A stretch of DNA of 64,000 nucleotides from an uncultured Sphingobacteriaceae bacterium (GCA_946480915.1 CAMLLO010000015.1:46003-110002), one strand, 5' to 3'. Counted from the stretch's first letter, positions 43,978 through 53,401 are shown. A program made the numbers and translations. The notes: generated by a model from the letters alone, not told the origin.

Positions 43978-44634
43978 ATGACAATCCACAAAGAAGGATA
44001 TACATCTCTTGCTCTAACTGTTCTGCTTATTTTTATAGTCAATGCGCTGGTACATTATTACAACCCTGACTCTCAATGGATTCGCTGGTTAGTTTATATT
44101 CTATCGTTTGCTTTTTTTATAATCATTTTACAATTTTTCAGAAGTCCCAGCAGAAATTGGGCACAAAATGATAAACATATTATTTGTCCCGCCGATGGTA
44201 AAGTTGTAGTGATTGAAGAGACCGAAGAAACCGAGTATTTTAAAGACAAACGTATACAGGTTTCTATTTTCATGTCGCCGATTAATGTGCATGTAAATAG
44301 AAATCCTATTTCTGGAATCGTAAAATTTGTTAAATATCATAAAGGTAAATACCTGGTAGCCTGGGATCCTAAATCATCAACAGATAATGAACGCACTACA
44401 ATTGTAATTGAAAGTAAATCAGGTATTCCTATTCTGTTCAGACAGATCGCCGGCGCGCTTGCCCGCAGAATTGTATGGTACGTAAAAGAGGGCGATGAAG
44501 TGAAACAGGGTGATCAATTTGGGTTTATAAAATTTGGTTCAAGAGTAGATGTATTCTTACCGTTAGGAACTAAAATAAATGTGAAAATTGGCGATACTGT
44601 TCAGGGAGGTATCACCGTTCTAGGAGAGTTCTAA
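43978..44634 (+). CDS. psd: Phosphatidylserine decarboxylase (short form)
   Basis: A 218-aa proenzyme that forms phosphatidylethanolamine. Two N-terminal hydrophobic helices anchor it to the membrane. The conserved segments PADGKVVVIEE, FMSPINVHVNRNP and FGFIKFGSRVDVFLP are present; self-cleavage is expected between G187 and S188, making the pyruvoyl group from the Ser. It follows hpt by 38 bases. No pssA is adjacent. Confidence 0.95.
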   Translation: MTIHKEGYTSLALTVLLIFIVNALVHYYNPDSQWIRWLVYILSFAFFIIILQFFRSPSRNWAQNDKHIICPADGKVVVIEETEETEYFKDKRIQVSIFMSPINVHVNRNPISGIVKFVKYHKGKYLVAWDPKSSTDNERTTIVIESKSGIPILFRQIAGALARRIVWYVKEGDEVKQGDQFGFIKFGSRVDVFLPLGTKINVKIGDTVQGGITVLGEF

Positions 44635-44646
44635 AACACCAAATAG

Positions 44647-44859
44647 ATGAAAAGAATTTTAATTGTATTTACAGTATTTGCATCACTTACTGCGGCTTCT
44701 GCTCAAACTAAACCAGCTCAAAAGAAGGCTGAGGTTGAAGAATGCTGCAAGAGTAAGAAAGAATGCACAAAAGAGGAAAAGGCTACTAATCATTGCTCTC
44801 CGAGCAGCAAAGCAAAAATGGTTTCGGCGGCAAAAAAACCTGTCGTAAAAAAAGGATAA
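44647..44859 (+). CDS. Small exported Cys/Lys-rich protein
   Basis: A 70-aa protein with a clear signal peptide (RILIVFTVFASLTAASAQ). The mature part of ~50 residues has four Cys (EECCKSKKECTKEEK and NHC) and many Lys. It could bind a metal, but no family is recognised. It sits 12 bases after psd and is closed by a strong terminator, so it may be on the hpt-psd transcript. Confidence 0.7.
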   Translation: MKRILIVFTVFASLTAASAQTKPAQKKAEVEECCKSKKECTKEEKATNHCSPSSKAKMVSAAKKPVVKKG

Positions 44860-44921
44860 TCTTACGTCCGACGGTTATTCGATTAAGATCATTTTACACA
44901 GTATCTTTTAAGAATAGCAAC

Positions 44922-44956
44922 AAAAAAAGCGCTTGAAAAATTCAAGCGCTTTTTTT
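44922..44956. terminator. Strong bidirectional terminator
   Basis: A perfect 16-bp stem (44922-44937 with 44941-44956; core AGCGCTTGAA) has A and T runs on either side and lies between two convergent units (psd side and rplS). Confidence 0.95.
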
Positions 44957-44983
44957 ATTCGGAAGACGAATGTAAAGTCTTTA

Positions 44984-45331
44984 TTAAACTCTTTTAGATT
45001 TAATACGGGCAGCTTTACCAGTTAATGCACGTAGATAGAATAATTTCGCTCTACGAACCTTACCGCGGTTATTAACCTCAACCTTCTCAATATTTGGAGA
45101 GTTGATTGGAAAAATACGCTCTACTCCTACACCATTCGACATTTTACGTACAGTAAAAGTTTCATTGGCGCTCACACCGTTACGTTGTATAACTACTCCC
45201 TGATAAATCTGAATACGCTCTTTATTTCCTTCGCGGATTTTATAGTGTACACTTACAGTATCGCCAGACTTGAATGCAGGAACTTCTTTTTTTGCAATGG
45301 CCTGCTCTTCAACAAATTTTACTAAATCCAT
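44984..45331 (-). CDS. rplS: 50S ribosomal protein L19
   Basis: A 115-aa ribosomal protein located at the 30S-50S interface. Signatures: [50 protein letters not shown] and [13 protein letters not shown]. In most bacteria it directly follows trmD; here a three-gene islet intervenes. Confidence 0.97.
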   Translation of the reverse strand: MDLVKFVEEQAIAKKEVPAFKSGDTVSVHYKIREGNKERIQIYQGVVIQRNGVSANETFTVRKMSNGVGVERIFPINSPNIEKVEVNNRGKVRRAKLFYLRALTGKAARIKSKRV

Positions 45332-45431
45332 GATTTTAAGCTCTTAATACGATTTTTATTCCCTAAAAATCGGACTGCAATATTAGGGAATTTATTTCAA
45401 TAATAAAAGAGCAGTTTTAAAATTTTTCCAA

Positions 45432-46127
45432 TTAACGATTTTTATTGGCCGGCATACTGAAGTATAGTTTTAAGCCTTCTCGCTCAGAGCTTTCTGACCA
45501 TAGGTTACCACCGTAAAAAGATAAAATATCATAACATATCTTTAAGGTATGGTTTGTGTCAAGACTAATAGATTCAGCTCGAGAAACAGTGTTGATCAGA
45601 CAGCTTTCTCCTATCCTGTTGTAAAGCGCTGTTTCGTCCCCGGAGATAGAAATTATTATATTTTTCCCGCAATTAACCGCAGTAATTTTTATCTCCTCGC
45701 CATCCTCACAAAAACCCGGAACGAGTAATAGAAACTTGCAAAGAACAAATCCGAACAGAGCTAAATCCACTTTCATCGCTTTTACATCTTCAATATTGTT
45801 CGTAAAACTTACACGACCCCTTATCGTTGATTTCAGAATTTCAATAGCCAGATCGGTCTGAAACCGCAAATTTGATGAGTAACATCTTTTCCCAAAGAAC
45901 TCGTATTCCCCCCAGTCAACATTCTCGTCAGAAATTGTCTGTGAACTTTCTATATATCTCTTAAGTTCCAACATCAGGCTAAAGCATTCAACGTTCACAG
46001 GTTCAAGTTCCCAAAGCTTTTCTATCGATGCCGCCATACTGCTAAAGGGTCCTTTTAAATCCTTGGTAATTAAAGATTGCAATTTCGCATGAATAGACAT
46101 GTGCATTTGTTCAGTTATTCCTCCCAT
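45432..46127 (-). CDS. Histidine-kinase-like protein lacking the phosphoacceptor His
   Basis: This 231-aa protein has the outline of a HisKA plus ATPase core. The H-box position reads LITKDLKGPFSSM, so Lys22 stands where His would be. The N-box Asn and the DxGxG G1 box are not recognisable. The end (LKICYDILSFYGGNLWSES, then LKLYFSMP) still matches the last helix and strand of kinase ATPase domains. I infer a pseudokinase that binds protein partners rather than phosphorylating them. It overlaps the 104-aa gene by 13 bases, or none if a Met at residue 8 or 10 is used. Confidence 0.7.
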   Translation of the reverse strand: MGGITEQMHMSIHAKLQSLITKDLKGPFSSMAASIEKLWELEPVNVECFSLMLELKRYIESSQTISDENVDWGEYEFFGKRCYSSNLRFQTDLAIEILKSTIRGRVSFTNNIEDVKAMKVDLALFGFVLCKFLLLVPGFCEDGEEIKITAVNCGKNIIISISGDETALYNRIGESCLINTVSRAESISLDTNHTLKICYDILSFYGGNLWSESSEREGLKLYFSMPANKNR

Positions 46128-46429
46128 TCTTCCAGTAGTTGTTTTAACGGTTTATACTTAAGAGTAAAATTTTCAAGCTGCCCCGGTTCTAGGCCAAATA
46201 TTTTTTCCATCAATACTACTTTCTGATGCGGAATATCTTGCTCATCAGAAATTTTAATGTTTCGATAATTTGAGAATGTGTTAAATGAAACATTAATCGC
46301 TCTAGGTATTATCTTTATAGCCTTGCGGTAATCTTTCATCGGAAGTTCAATTAAGAAATCGTTAATACAGTATTTAAACATAATCTCAAAAATTTGTATA
46401 CTTGTACCAATATTTTGTGGTTGATTCAT
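46115..46429 (-). CDS. Putative HTH-like 104-aa protein
   Basis: No named family is recognised. The middle (AIKIIPRAINVSFNTFSNYRN split by a conserved-looking turn, then DIPHQKVVLMEKIFGLEPGQL) has the rhythm of an Xre-type DNA-binding domain, with a recognition-helix-like TFSNYR. It is transcribed divergently from an Xre-like gene and overlaps the pseudokinase gene, so the two are probably made together. Function is inferred only from context. Confidence 0.6.
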   Translation of the reverse strand: MNQPQNIGTSIQIFEIMFKYCINDFLIELPMKDYRKAIKIIPRAINVSFNTFSNYRNIKISDEQDIPHQKVVLMEKIFGLEPGQLENFTLKYKPLKQLLEEWEE

Positions 46430-46449
46430 AAAATATTGCGCCAGATCAA

Positions 46450-46480
46450 AATTTTATAGGTAAATAATACTTATAAAATT
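46450..46480. promoter_or_regulatory. 13-bp inverted repeat in divergent promoter region
   Basis: AATTTTATAGGTA (46450-46462) and TACTTATAAAATT (46468-46480) are inverted copies with one mismatch, spaced five bases apart. The site lies between the start codons of two divergent genes, both with HTH-like features, which suits an operator. Confidence 0.7.
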
Positions 46481-46518
46481 ATACATTAAATTTGATAAAC
46501 AAAATTTTTATTCATTAC

Positions 46519-46860
46519 ATGAAACTTAAAGACATAGTAGACAAATCGCTTAAAGATCAAAATCGTTCTTTAAGTTGGCTTGCAGCAGAAATGAATAAAA
46601 CTTTTGATGGTCTAAAACTGAGTCTGGTTAAAGGCTCAATAAAATATACTGATATTCGAAAGATGGCTGAAGTATTAAAGGTTCCCGCTTCGACTTTCTT
46701 TTTGGAGGAGAGTGCTTTAGAAAATATGGTTTCCGAAGAAAAGGTGGAATATTCAAGTCTGCGGTCTGAACTTAACAGTTGCAGAGAACTGGCAAGCACA
46801 TTAAAAAATCAGGTACAAGATAAAGAGAAAATCATTGAGCTTTTAAGCCGTAAAAGCTAA
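46519..46860 (+). CDS. Xre-like DNA-binding protein with coiled-coil tail
   Basis: The 113-aa protein has an HTH-like N-terminal half ([20 protein letters not shown], then [19 protein letters not shown]) and a helical tail rich in Glu, Leu and Lys. The ATG at 46519 is chosen over a TTG at 46492. It likely binds the inverted repeat upstream and dimerises through its tail. Its stop overlaps the end of trmD by four bases, on the opposite strand to the ribosomal genes. Confidence 0.75.
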   Translation: MKLKDIVDKSLKDQNRSLSWLAAEMNKTFDGLKLSLVKGSIKYTDIRKMAEVLKVPASTFFLEESALENMVSEEKVEYSSLRSELNSCRELASTLKNQVQDKEKIIELLSRKS

Positions 46861-47534
46861 TCTTTTAAGAGGTCGGGCCTGCGCTGCCTGGTACGCTCCA
46901 AAGCCTGTTCATCACGCCATGCATCAATCTTTGCAGGATTACCACTTAACAAGATATCAGGAACTTTGTGTCCTTTCCAATCAGCCGGACGAGTATAAAT
47001 GGGTGCGTCTAACAACTCACCTTGAAAAGAGTCCGACAATGCTGATGTCTCATCAGACAAAACGCCAGGAAGTAGCCTTACCACAGCATCTACTAAAACT
47101 GCAGCCGGCAATTCCCCACCGGACAGAACATAGTCGCCGATAGAAATTTCACGTGTAACAAATATGTCCCTAATCCGCTGATCAATTCCTTTATAATGCC
47201 CGGCAAGTATGATAATATTTTTCTTTGAGGAAAGATGATTGGCAATGCTCTGGCTTAAAACCTCTCCGTCCGGACTCATAAAGATTACCTCATCGTAATC
47301 CCTCTCCGACTTCAACTTCTCGATACATGCCGCAAAGGGCTCTATAGACATCACCATCCCGCTGCCACCGCCATAGGGGTAGTCATCTACATTCTTATGC
47401 TTATTGGTTGAATAATCACGAAGGTTATGTACCACAATTTCCACAAGTCCTTTCTTTTGCGCACGCTGTAAAATAGAATGAGCAAAAGGACTTTCGAGTA
47501 AAGCTGGAAGAACGGTTATGATATCAAAGCGCAT
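46857..47534 (-). CDS. trmD: tRNA (guanine-37-N1)-methyltransferase
   Basis: This 225-aa SPOUT enzyme methylates G37 in tRNAs, preventing +1 frameshifting. Trefoil-knot signatures: [22 protein letters not shown] and [15 protein letters not shown]. The C-terminal region with [19 protein letters not shown] is intact. Start and length are normal. It belongs to the rpsP-rimM-trmD unit. Confidence 0.97.
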   Translation of the reverse strand: MRFDIITVLPALLESPFAHSILQRAQKKGLVEIVVHNLRDYSTNKHKNVDDYPYGGGSGMVMSIEPFAACIEKLKSERDYDEVIFMSPDGEVLSQSIANHLSSKKNIIILAGHYKGIDQRIRDIFVTREISIGDYVLSGGELPAAVLVDAVVRLLPGVLSDETSALSDSFQGELLDAPIYTRPADWKGHKVPDILLSGNPAKIDAWRDEQALERTRQRRPDLLKD

Positions 47535-47606
47535 TTTACAAAGATAAAGATAGCAGCGGAAACAAACCTAGTAGGTTTTATGTGTTACTCTTGAAGTTTT
47601 ACAATC

Positions 47607-48134
47607 TTATTGATTCGTATAAATTTCAATCAAGCCATCAGGTAAAGAAACTTTCAGTACTCCTTCCTCCTCATCAATCTCCTGAATAATTTCATCATTT
47701 AAAGGGAACATTATCTCAGTAAACTTATAAGGAACTACTGCAATAAATTGTTGAGGATATTCATGCACTTCAATTATCTCCCCTAATTCTCCATGCTTCT
47801 CATCATGTACGATATATCCTTTAAGGTCAGTATAGAAAAACTCGTCCTCTCCACGTTCGGGCATTTTGGTATTTGGGAGATACAGCTGTTTCCGAACCAA
47901 TTTTTCAGCCTTTTCAATGGTATCTACATCCTCAAAATAAAAATACCCGGTCTTATTTGCCTGCAATTTATAGGAAGAAGTAAAAAAAGGAACCAATTTA
48001 TTATTGATCTCCAGAAATACAGCATCAAGTTCCAATTCCTCATACTGGTCGAATTCAAAATACACCTGAACCTCACCTTTAAGACCCTTGGTTTTTGTGA
48101 TGTAGCCTATATAAAAACTGTCTTCAATATTCAT
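47607..48134 (-). CDS. rimM: Ribosome maturation factor RimM
   Basis: A 175-aa protein that binds S19 and helps mature the 30S head. It has the N-terminal barrel (YIGYITKTKGLKGEVQVYF) and the PRC-barrel domain (EFFYTDLKGYIV, then FPLNDEIIQEIDEEEGVLKV). It lies 117 bases after rpsP, with a terminator-like hairpin in between. Confidence 0.94.
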   Translation of the reverse strand: MNIEDSFYIGYITKTKGLKGEVQVYFEFDQYEELELDAVFLEINNKLVPFFTSSYKLQANKTGYFYFEDVDTIEKAEKLVRKQLYLPNTKMPERGEDEFFYTDLKGYIVHDEKHGELGEIIEVHEYPQQFIAVVPYKFTEIMFPLNDEIIQEIDEEEGVLKVSLPDGLIEIYTNQ

Positions 48135-48201
48135 TTTTAAAGATGTGAGATGTGAGACATTAGACTTGAGAAAGCGTGCTAGTCCAACGCTATAAACATA
48201 A

Positions 48202-48235
48202 AAGCGCCATTACGAATATTTCATAATGGCGCCTT
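48202..48235 (-). terminator. Terminator-like hairpin between rpsP and rimM
   Basis: On the minus strand AAGGCGCCATTA pairs with TAATGGCGC-x-TT (11 of 12 bp) and a T-rich run follows. It would reduce read-through from the highly expressed rpsP into rimM-trmD. Confidence 0.75.
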
Positions 48236-48251
48236 AAATAAGATTAGAAAA

Positions 48252-48839
48252 CTACTCAGCGTCTTTAGCCGGAGTTTCTTCAGTTTCGGCTGGAGCTTCA
48301 GCAGCAACTTCATTTTCAGTAGCAGCTTCTGGAGCAACTTCTGTTTCAGCAGCTTCTTCCTCTACAACCTCTTCAGCAACAGGAGCATTCTTTGCAGCTA
48401 ATGCAGCAGCTCTGTCTTGTTTTTTCTTAGATTCAGCAGCTAAAGCAGCTTTTCTTGCTTCTTCTTTAGAAGAGCTTAAGCTTTCTTTTTTGCCTTCAAT
48501 CTTAGCACCTTTTCCTTGTACCCACTCGTTAAATTTAGCTTCTGCCTGCTCTGCAGTTAAAGCACCTTTTTTAACACCACCTTCAAGATGTTTTTTGTAA
48601 AGAACACCTTTGTAAGAAAGTATAGCACGACAAGTATCGGTAGGTTGTGCACCACTGTTTACCCACTCTAATGCTTTTTCGAAATTAATATCGATTGTAG
48701 CAGGGTTTGTGTTTGGGTTGTAAGAACCTAAACGCTCAATGAACTTCCCGTCTCTTGGAGAACGAGAATCTGCCACTACTACATGGTAAAAAGGCTTTCC
48801 TTTTTTACCGAATCTTTGCAATCTGATTTTAGTTGCCAT
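48252..48839 (-). CDS. rpsP: 30S ribosomal protein S16 with long acidic tail
   Basis: Residues 1-~85 are the S16 core ([57 protein letters not shown]). The protein runs on to 195 aa, about twice the common length. It has a Lys-rich segment and then a final ~45 residues almost wholly Ala, Glu, Val and Pro. Long tails are frequent in Bacteroidota S16. A -7 element lies just upstream. Confidence 0.96.
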   Translation of the reverse strand: MATKIRLQRFGKKGKPFYHVVVADSRSPRDGKFIERLGSYNPNTNPATIDINFEKALEWVNSGAQPTDTCRAILSYKGVLYKKHLEGGVKKGALTAEQAEAKFNEWVQGKGAKIEGKKESLSSSKEEARKAALAAESKKKQDRAAALAAKNAPVAEEVVEEEAAETEVAPEAATENEVAAEAPAETEETPAKDAE

Positions 48840-48892
48840 TTCTTTTTGTTTATGTATTCAACATAGTTCCCGGAGTGTATTCTGCGGGGCTG

Positions 48893-48900
48893 CAAAGATA
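48893..48900 (-). promoter_or_regulatory. Candidate -7 element of rpsP promoter
   Basis: TATCTTTG on the minus strand matches TAnnTTTG, 53 bases before the S16 start. No -33 TTG at the right distance. Confidence 0.5.
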
Positions 48901-49014
48901 GTAATTATATCAATTAAAAAAAGATAAATACCTGTTTTTATACTGTTTACTAAAAAGCTCAATCCAACTACTACATCTTATGATTGATCGACAAAAACCG
49001 TAGCTTAAAAACTA

Positions 49015-49581
49015 TTAAAGTCCGCGTTCAATATAATCAATCAGGCAATGGATTACCTTAATGTGTATTTCCTGGGCTCTATCCGAAAACTCAGACTTAG
49101 GGGCCCTGATTTCCACATCGCATTCGGACGCCATTTTCCCTCCGTCTTTTCCGGTAAGACCAATCACTTTCATGCCTTTTTCCTTCGCGCTCTTAATTGC
49201 GTTAAGAATATTTTCTGAATTCCCGCTTGTGCTTATCGCGAACAGCACATCATTTTGCTGCCCGATTGCTTCTACCATTCTCGAAAACACGAATGCATAG
49301 CCATAATCATTTGAAACACAAGACAAATGTGATGGGTCAGAAATAGACAAAGCGGGCAATGCTCTTCTGTCTCCCCTGTAACGGCCAGAAAGTTCTTCTG
49401 CAAAATGCATGGCATCACACATTGATCCGCCGTTGCCGCAGGATATCACTTTATTGCCAGATTCTATCGCCTTAGATAAAATTTCGCCGGCGGCTTTAAT
49501 CTTTAGAAAATTTTCCTCATCGGCTAAAAAAGCACTTAAAACTGCCTGAGCTTCCAGGAAATGTTGCTTAATGTTGTGCAT
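49015..49581 (-). CDS. gmhA: Sedoheptulose 7-phosphate isomerase
   Basis: This 188-aa SIS-domain enzyme makes D-glycero-D-manno-heptose 7-phosphate, the first step to ADP-heptose for LPS core. Signatures: [46 protein letters not shown] and IGLTGKDGG. It follows pfkA by 21 bases. The later-step gene rfaE2 is at 63416. Confidence 0.95.
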   Translation of the reverse strand: MHNIKQHFLEAQAVLSAFLADEENFLKIKAAGEILSKAIESGNKVISCGNGGSMCDAMHFAEELSGRYRGDRRALPALSISDPSHLSCVSNDYGYAFVFSRMVEAIGQQNDVLFAISTSGNSENILNAIKSAKEKGMKVIGLTGKDGGKMASECDVEIRAPKSEFSDRAQEIHIKVIHCLIDYIERGL

Positions 49582-49602
49582 TAAAGACTTTTTGTCAAAA
49601 GT

Positions 49603-50577
49603 TTAAAGTGATAGTATATCTAGAATTTTCAAAAGAGAAGGATTTACTTCGGAAATATGTTTGATTGCATTATGGAAAGGTGTATAATGTATATTACCAT
49701 TAACAACTCCTATCATTTCTCCTTTACGACCGCTCATCAGAGCTTCAACAGCTGCAACCCCTGTTCTGCTAGCCAATACACGATCCATACAAGACGGGCG
49801 TCCACCGCGTTGAATATGCCCCAAAATTGATAGCCGCGTATCATAATTAGGAAACTTTTCTTTGATTTGGGATGCTATCTCAAAGCCACCTGCATTATCT
49901 CCTTCGGCAACTATGATAATTTTTGAAGATTTATCTTTGCGGCCTTCTTCTAAGCGCTTAAATAAATGCTCTGTATCAGTCTTCGACTCTGGAATTAAAA
50001 TCGCCTCTGCTCCGGCACCGATTCCGCTTCGTAAAGCAATCAAACCCGAGTCACGTCCCATCACTTCAACAATAAATAATCTGTCGTGAGATTCGGCTGT
50101 ATCCCTGATCTTATCTACTGCGTCGATCACAGTATTTATAGCAGTATCGTACCCGATGGTAAAGTCGGTTCCAATTAAGTCGTTATCGATGGTCCCCGGA
50201 ATTCCCACAATCGGGAAATTAAATTCTTGTATAAAGACTTGAGCACCGGTAAAGCTTCCTTCGCCTCCAATTACAACCACTGCATCAATATTATTCTTCC
50301 GCAATTGCTCATAGGCTTGTTCTCTTCCTTCTTTCGTTCTAAAAGCTTCGCTTCTGAAAGTCTTTAAGATCGTTCCGCCCCTTTGGATTATGTTGGCTAC
50401 CGATTTACGATCCATGGAGATAAACTCACCGTTTAGCATGCCTTCAAAACCACGCATGATTCCGGTTACCTGAAGATTATAGTATAAACCCGCCCGAACA
50501 ACCGCCCGAATGGCAGCATTCATTCCAGGGGCATCACCACCTGAAGTTAAAACACCTATGCTTTTTATTTCGCTCAT
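49603..50577 (-). CDS. pfkA: 6-phosphofructokinase
   Basis: This 324-aa glycolytic enzyme phosphorylates fructose 6-phosphate with ATP. Signatures: IGVLTSGGDAPGMNAAIRA, GEGSFTGA, the catalytic PGTIDND loop and DSGLIALRSGI. The ATP-type Gly in the nucleotide site (GGEGS) fits ATP rather than PPi dependence. The start is one base from the dsbD stop. Confidence 0.95.
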   Translation of the reverse strand: MSEIKSIGVLTSGGDAPGMNAAIRAVVRAGLYYNLQVTGIMRGFEGMLNGEFISMDRKSVANIIQRGGTILKTFRSEAFRTKEGREQAYEQLRKNNIDAVVVIGGEGSFTGAQVFIQEFNFPIVGIPGTIDNDLIGTDFTIGYDTAINTVIDAVDKIRDTAESHDRLFIVEVMGRDSGLIALRSGIGAGAEAILIPESKTDTEHLFKRLEEGRKDKSSKIIIVAEGDNAGGFEIASQIKEKFPNYDTRLSILGHIQRGGRPSCMDRVLASRTGVAAVEALMSGRKGEMIGVVNGNIHYTPFHNAIKHISEVNPSLLKILDILSL

Positions 50578-50578
50578 G

Positions 50579-52624
50579 TTATTGTTTAGAAAATGCAGCT
50601 TTTCCGCTATCTAAGAAATTTATATAATTTTTTACGTCCAAATTAAAGGCCTGAGGCGGAACAAGCGTTCTACCATCAGAATTTACGATTACGTAATAGG
50701 GCTGAGAATTCGTTTTGAAACTCTTAGCCTGTAGAGCGCTCCATTTGTTGCCCAAAGTTTTAATTTTTTTACCGTTTTCCGAAACATATTTTTCATTTTC
50801 AGCTAACTCGGTCTTATCATCCACATACAAAGAGATTAGAACATAGTCATTTTTCAAACGGCTTAGCACTTCTGGATCAGACCAAACAGATGCTTCCATT
50901 TTACGACAATTGGTGCAGCTCCATCCTGTAAAATCAAGCAGAACTGGTTTATTAACCATTTTTGAATACGCTAAGCCTTCTTCATAATCGTAAAAAGCAT
51001 CAAGACCATGCGGTGCATGAAAAAGTTCAGAATACTTTTTTTGAGTTACACCGCCAGTTGGTGATTGAGAAGGTTTAGAGTACAAGTCAAAGTCCTGACT
51101 CGTTTGAGGAGGCAGCCAGGCACTTATTCCTTTCAGCGGAGCGCCGAATAATCCCGGAATCATATATATCGTAAATCCAAGCACCAACATCGCGAAAAAC
51201 ATGCGTGTTAATGAAATAAAACCAACTTCTACATCGTGCGAAAGCTTGAATTTACCTAATAAGTAAAGACCCCAGATCCCAAAAACGACAATCCAGATTA
51301 CCAAAAACACATCACGGTTTAAAACATTCCAGTGATAAGCCAAATCAACATTCGACAAGAATTTAAATGCCAAAGCAAACTCTAAAAACCCTAATGAAAC
51401 TTTTACTGAATTCATCCACCCACCAGATTTAGGCATTTCCTTTAACCAAGAAGGAAAAATTGCAAAAAGAGTGAAAGGGACTGCTAAAGCGACTGAAAAG
51501 CCCAGCATGCCAATTGCCGGACCAAGGTAGGCACCCTTTGAAACTGTCTCGACTAGCAATGTTCCAATGATGGGTCCGGTACAGGAAAAAGATACAAGGG
51601 CCAGAGTAAATGCCATAAAAAACAAGCCGACAAGTCCACTCGCGTTGGATTTTTCATCCATTTTATTGACCAGTGAGGATGGCAAGGTTATCTCAAAGGC
51701 TCCTAAAAAAGAAACCGCAAAAATTATTAGAATCCCGAAAAACAGAAGGTTAAATGTCGCGCTACTTGCTGCTTCATTTAGGGCCGACGCACCGAATGTT
51801 GCGGTTATCAACAAGCCAAGTCCGACATATATAATAACGATCGAAATACCATATATCAGAGCACTTTGCACTCCTTTAGCTTTTGAACCGGCTCGCTTTG
51901 TGAAAAAAGACACTGTGAGCGGTATCATTGGATAAATACACGGCATGAAAAAAGCAAGTAAGCCTCCAATAAATCCGGCGATAAAAATTCCTGCAAGCGT
52001 GTTATCCTTTTCTTTTGGCTCAGGCCCCAGGATTACTGCAGAAGAAACCTTTGCACGACTCGTGTCCGGTTGTACACTTACTTCATCTTTAGAGGTATCT
52101 ACAGCAGGCGTAGTAACTAATTGCGAATCTTTAGCTATTGTTGACTGTGAAGGAGCAATCGCAGCGGCCGCAATTTTATAAGATAAGGGAAGTTTAAATT
52201 CCACTTCTTCTGGCGGAAGACATTTTTGATCATTACACACCATAAATTCAACCGTTCCCTTTATCGAACTTGCCTTATTCACCTTAACAAGCTGCTTAAA
52301 AACAACCTGCTTTTCATGCCAGGCAATCGTCATCTTAAAATTATTATCAAAGCTGCTTTTGGCTTTTGGCGACTCGGTAACCTTTCCGATTAACGCATAA
52401 TCTTTAGACGGCACGAAAGTAAAAGAAGTCGGAACAGGTCCTCCTTCTTCGATAAATTGCGAATAAACATGCCAACCTGGCTGAATATCGGCTACCATTT
52501 TTATTTCCGCTTTGTTTTCCCCTAAGCTTACGGCTGAAAACGACCATTTCACCGGCTCTTCAATCTGGGCCATCGCCACCAGACTGAACGTTAATATTCC
52601 AAAAAGTACTACTAAGTTCTTCAT
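50579..52624 (-). CDS. dsbD: Thiol:disulfide interchange protein DsbD
   Basis: This 681-aa protein moves electrons from cytoplasmic thioredoxin to periplasmic thiols. A signal peptide (to VAMAQ) precedes an N-terminal immunoglobulin-like domain with Cys (MVCNDQKCLPPEEVE). A low-complexity linker leads to about eight membrane helices with Cys in FFMPCIYPMIPLTV and SFSCTGPIIG. The C-terminal thioredoxin-like domain carries GWSCTNCRKME. All three redox centres are present. It sits in birA-dsbD-pfkA-gmhA with gaps of a few bases. Confidence 0.95.
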   Translation of the reverse strand: MKNLVVLFGILTFSLVAMAQIEEPVKWSFSAVSLGENKAEIKMVADIQPGWHVYSQFIEEGGPVPTSFTFVPSKDYALIGKVTESPKAKSSFDNNFKMTIAWHEKQVVFKQLVKVNKASSIKGTVEFMVCNDQKCLPPEEVEFKLPLSYKIAAAAIAPSQSTIAKDSQLVTTPAVDTSKDEVSVQPDTSRAKVSSAVILGPEPKEKDNTLAGIFIAGFIGGLLAFFMPCIYPMIPLTVSFFTKRAGSKAKGVQSALIYGISIVIIYVGLGLLITATFGASALNEAASSATFNLLFFGILIIFAVSFLGAFEITLPSSLVNKMDEKSNASGLVGLFFMAFTLALVSFSCTGPIIGTLLVETVSKGAYLGPAIGMLGFSVALAVPFTLFAIFPSWLKEMPKSGGWMNSVKVSLGFLEFALAFKFLSNVDLAYHWNVLNRDVFLVIWIVVFGIWGLYLLGKFKLSHDVEVGFISLTRMFFAMLVLGFTIYMIPGLFGAPLKGISAWLPPQTSQDFDLYSKPSQSPTGGVTQKKYSELFHAPHGLDAFYDYEEGLAYSKMVNKPVLLDFTGWSCTNCRKMEASVWSDPEVLSRLKNDYVLISLYVDDKTELAENEKYVSENGKKIKTLGNKWSALQAKSFKTNSQPYYVIVNSDGRTLVPPQAFNLDVKNYINFLDSGKAAFSKQ

Positions 52625-52630
52625 TAATAA

Positions 52631-53401
52631 TTATTTATAAACAAATGCTATTTCCTTGAAATTGTATTTTAATAACTCTCCTTCAAATAATACTTCAAGA
52701 AAACCATTTTTATCGACACCCGAGATGATTCCATTAAGTTCCTGCTCACCAATCCTAAACGTATGTACTTCATTTAGCTTATAAAGACATTCTAAATACT
52801 TCTGTTCGATCATGCTGTACTTAGCGGCTCGCAATTGAAGATACCGCTGTTCAATAGATCGGCAAAGGTCTGCTAGTACAGCTAGTATATCATAATCCTG
52901 ATGTAAGATTTTCTTCAGCGAGGTAACATTTTTAATATCCGGATTAAAATCCAATTGATTGATGTTCAATCCAATACCAATTACAGAGTATTTTAAATTA
53001 TTTCCCCGTAAGATATTCTCAATTAAAACACCTCCAAGCTTACAATCTTTAAAAAAGATATCGTTCGGCCATTTAATTTTCACTCCGTCCCCAATAATTT
53101 TAACCAAGGTATCGTTAATAGCTATACTTATGGATTGGTTTAGCAAAAATTGCTTTTCCGGGTTAAGAAAAGTAGGACACAGCAACAGACTAAATGTTAA
53201 ATTTTTACCAGGTTCAGAGTACCAGGTATTATTTACCTGTCCACGACCCGCATATTGTTCTTCTGCCAATATAACAGTGCCCTCGGGCAATGGCGTGGAT
53301 TTTGTCAATTCTTTCTTGAGATAATCATTTGTGGAATCAACACGCTTTAATGTTACTACATTTTGGCCAACAAATAGTCTTGAAAAAGTGTTATTTTGCA
53401 A
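52631..53401 (-). CDS. birA: Biotin--[acetyl-CoA-carboxylase] ligase (no HTH)
   Basis: The 256-aa enzyme attaches biotin to the carboxyl carrier protein. Signatures: VDSTNDYLK, the AEEQYAGRGQVNNTWYS biotinyl-AMP loop (normally GRGR) and IKWPNDIFFKDCKLGGVL. No N-terminal HTH, so it is not a repressor. The start is TTG; no ATG is available near the family N-terminus. Divergent from rsfS with 46 bases between. Confidence 0.93.
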   Translation of the reverse strand: MQNNTFSRLFVGQNVVTLKRVDSTNDYLKKELTKSTPLPEGTVILAEEQYAGRGQVNNTWYSEPGKNLTFSLLLCPTFLNPEKQFLLNQSISIAINDTLVKIIGDGVKIKWPNDIFFKDCKLGGVLIENILRGNNLKYSVIGIGLNINQLDFNPDIKNVTSLKKILHQDYDILAVLADLCRSIEQRYLQLRAAKYSMIEQKYLECLYKLNEVHTFRIGEQELNGIISGVDKNGFLEVLFEGELLKYNFKEIAFVYK

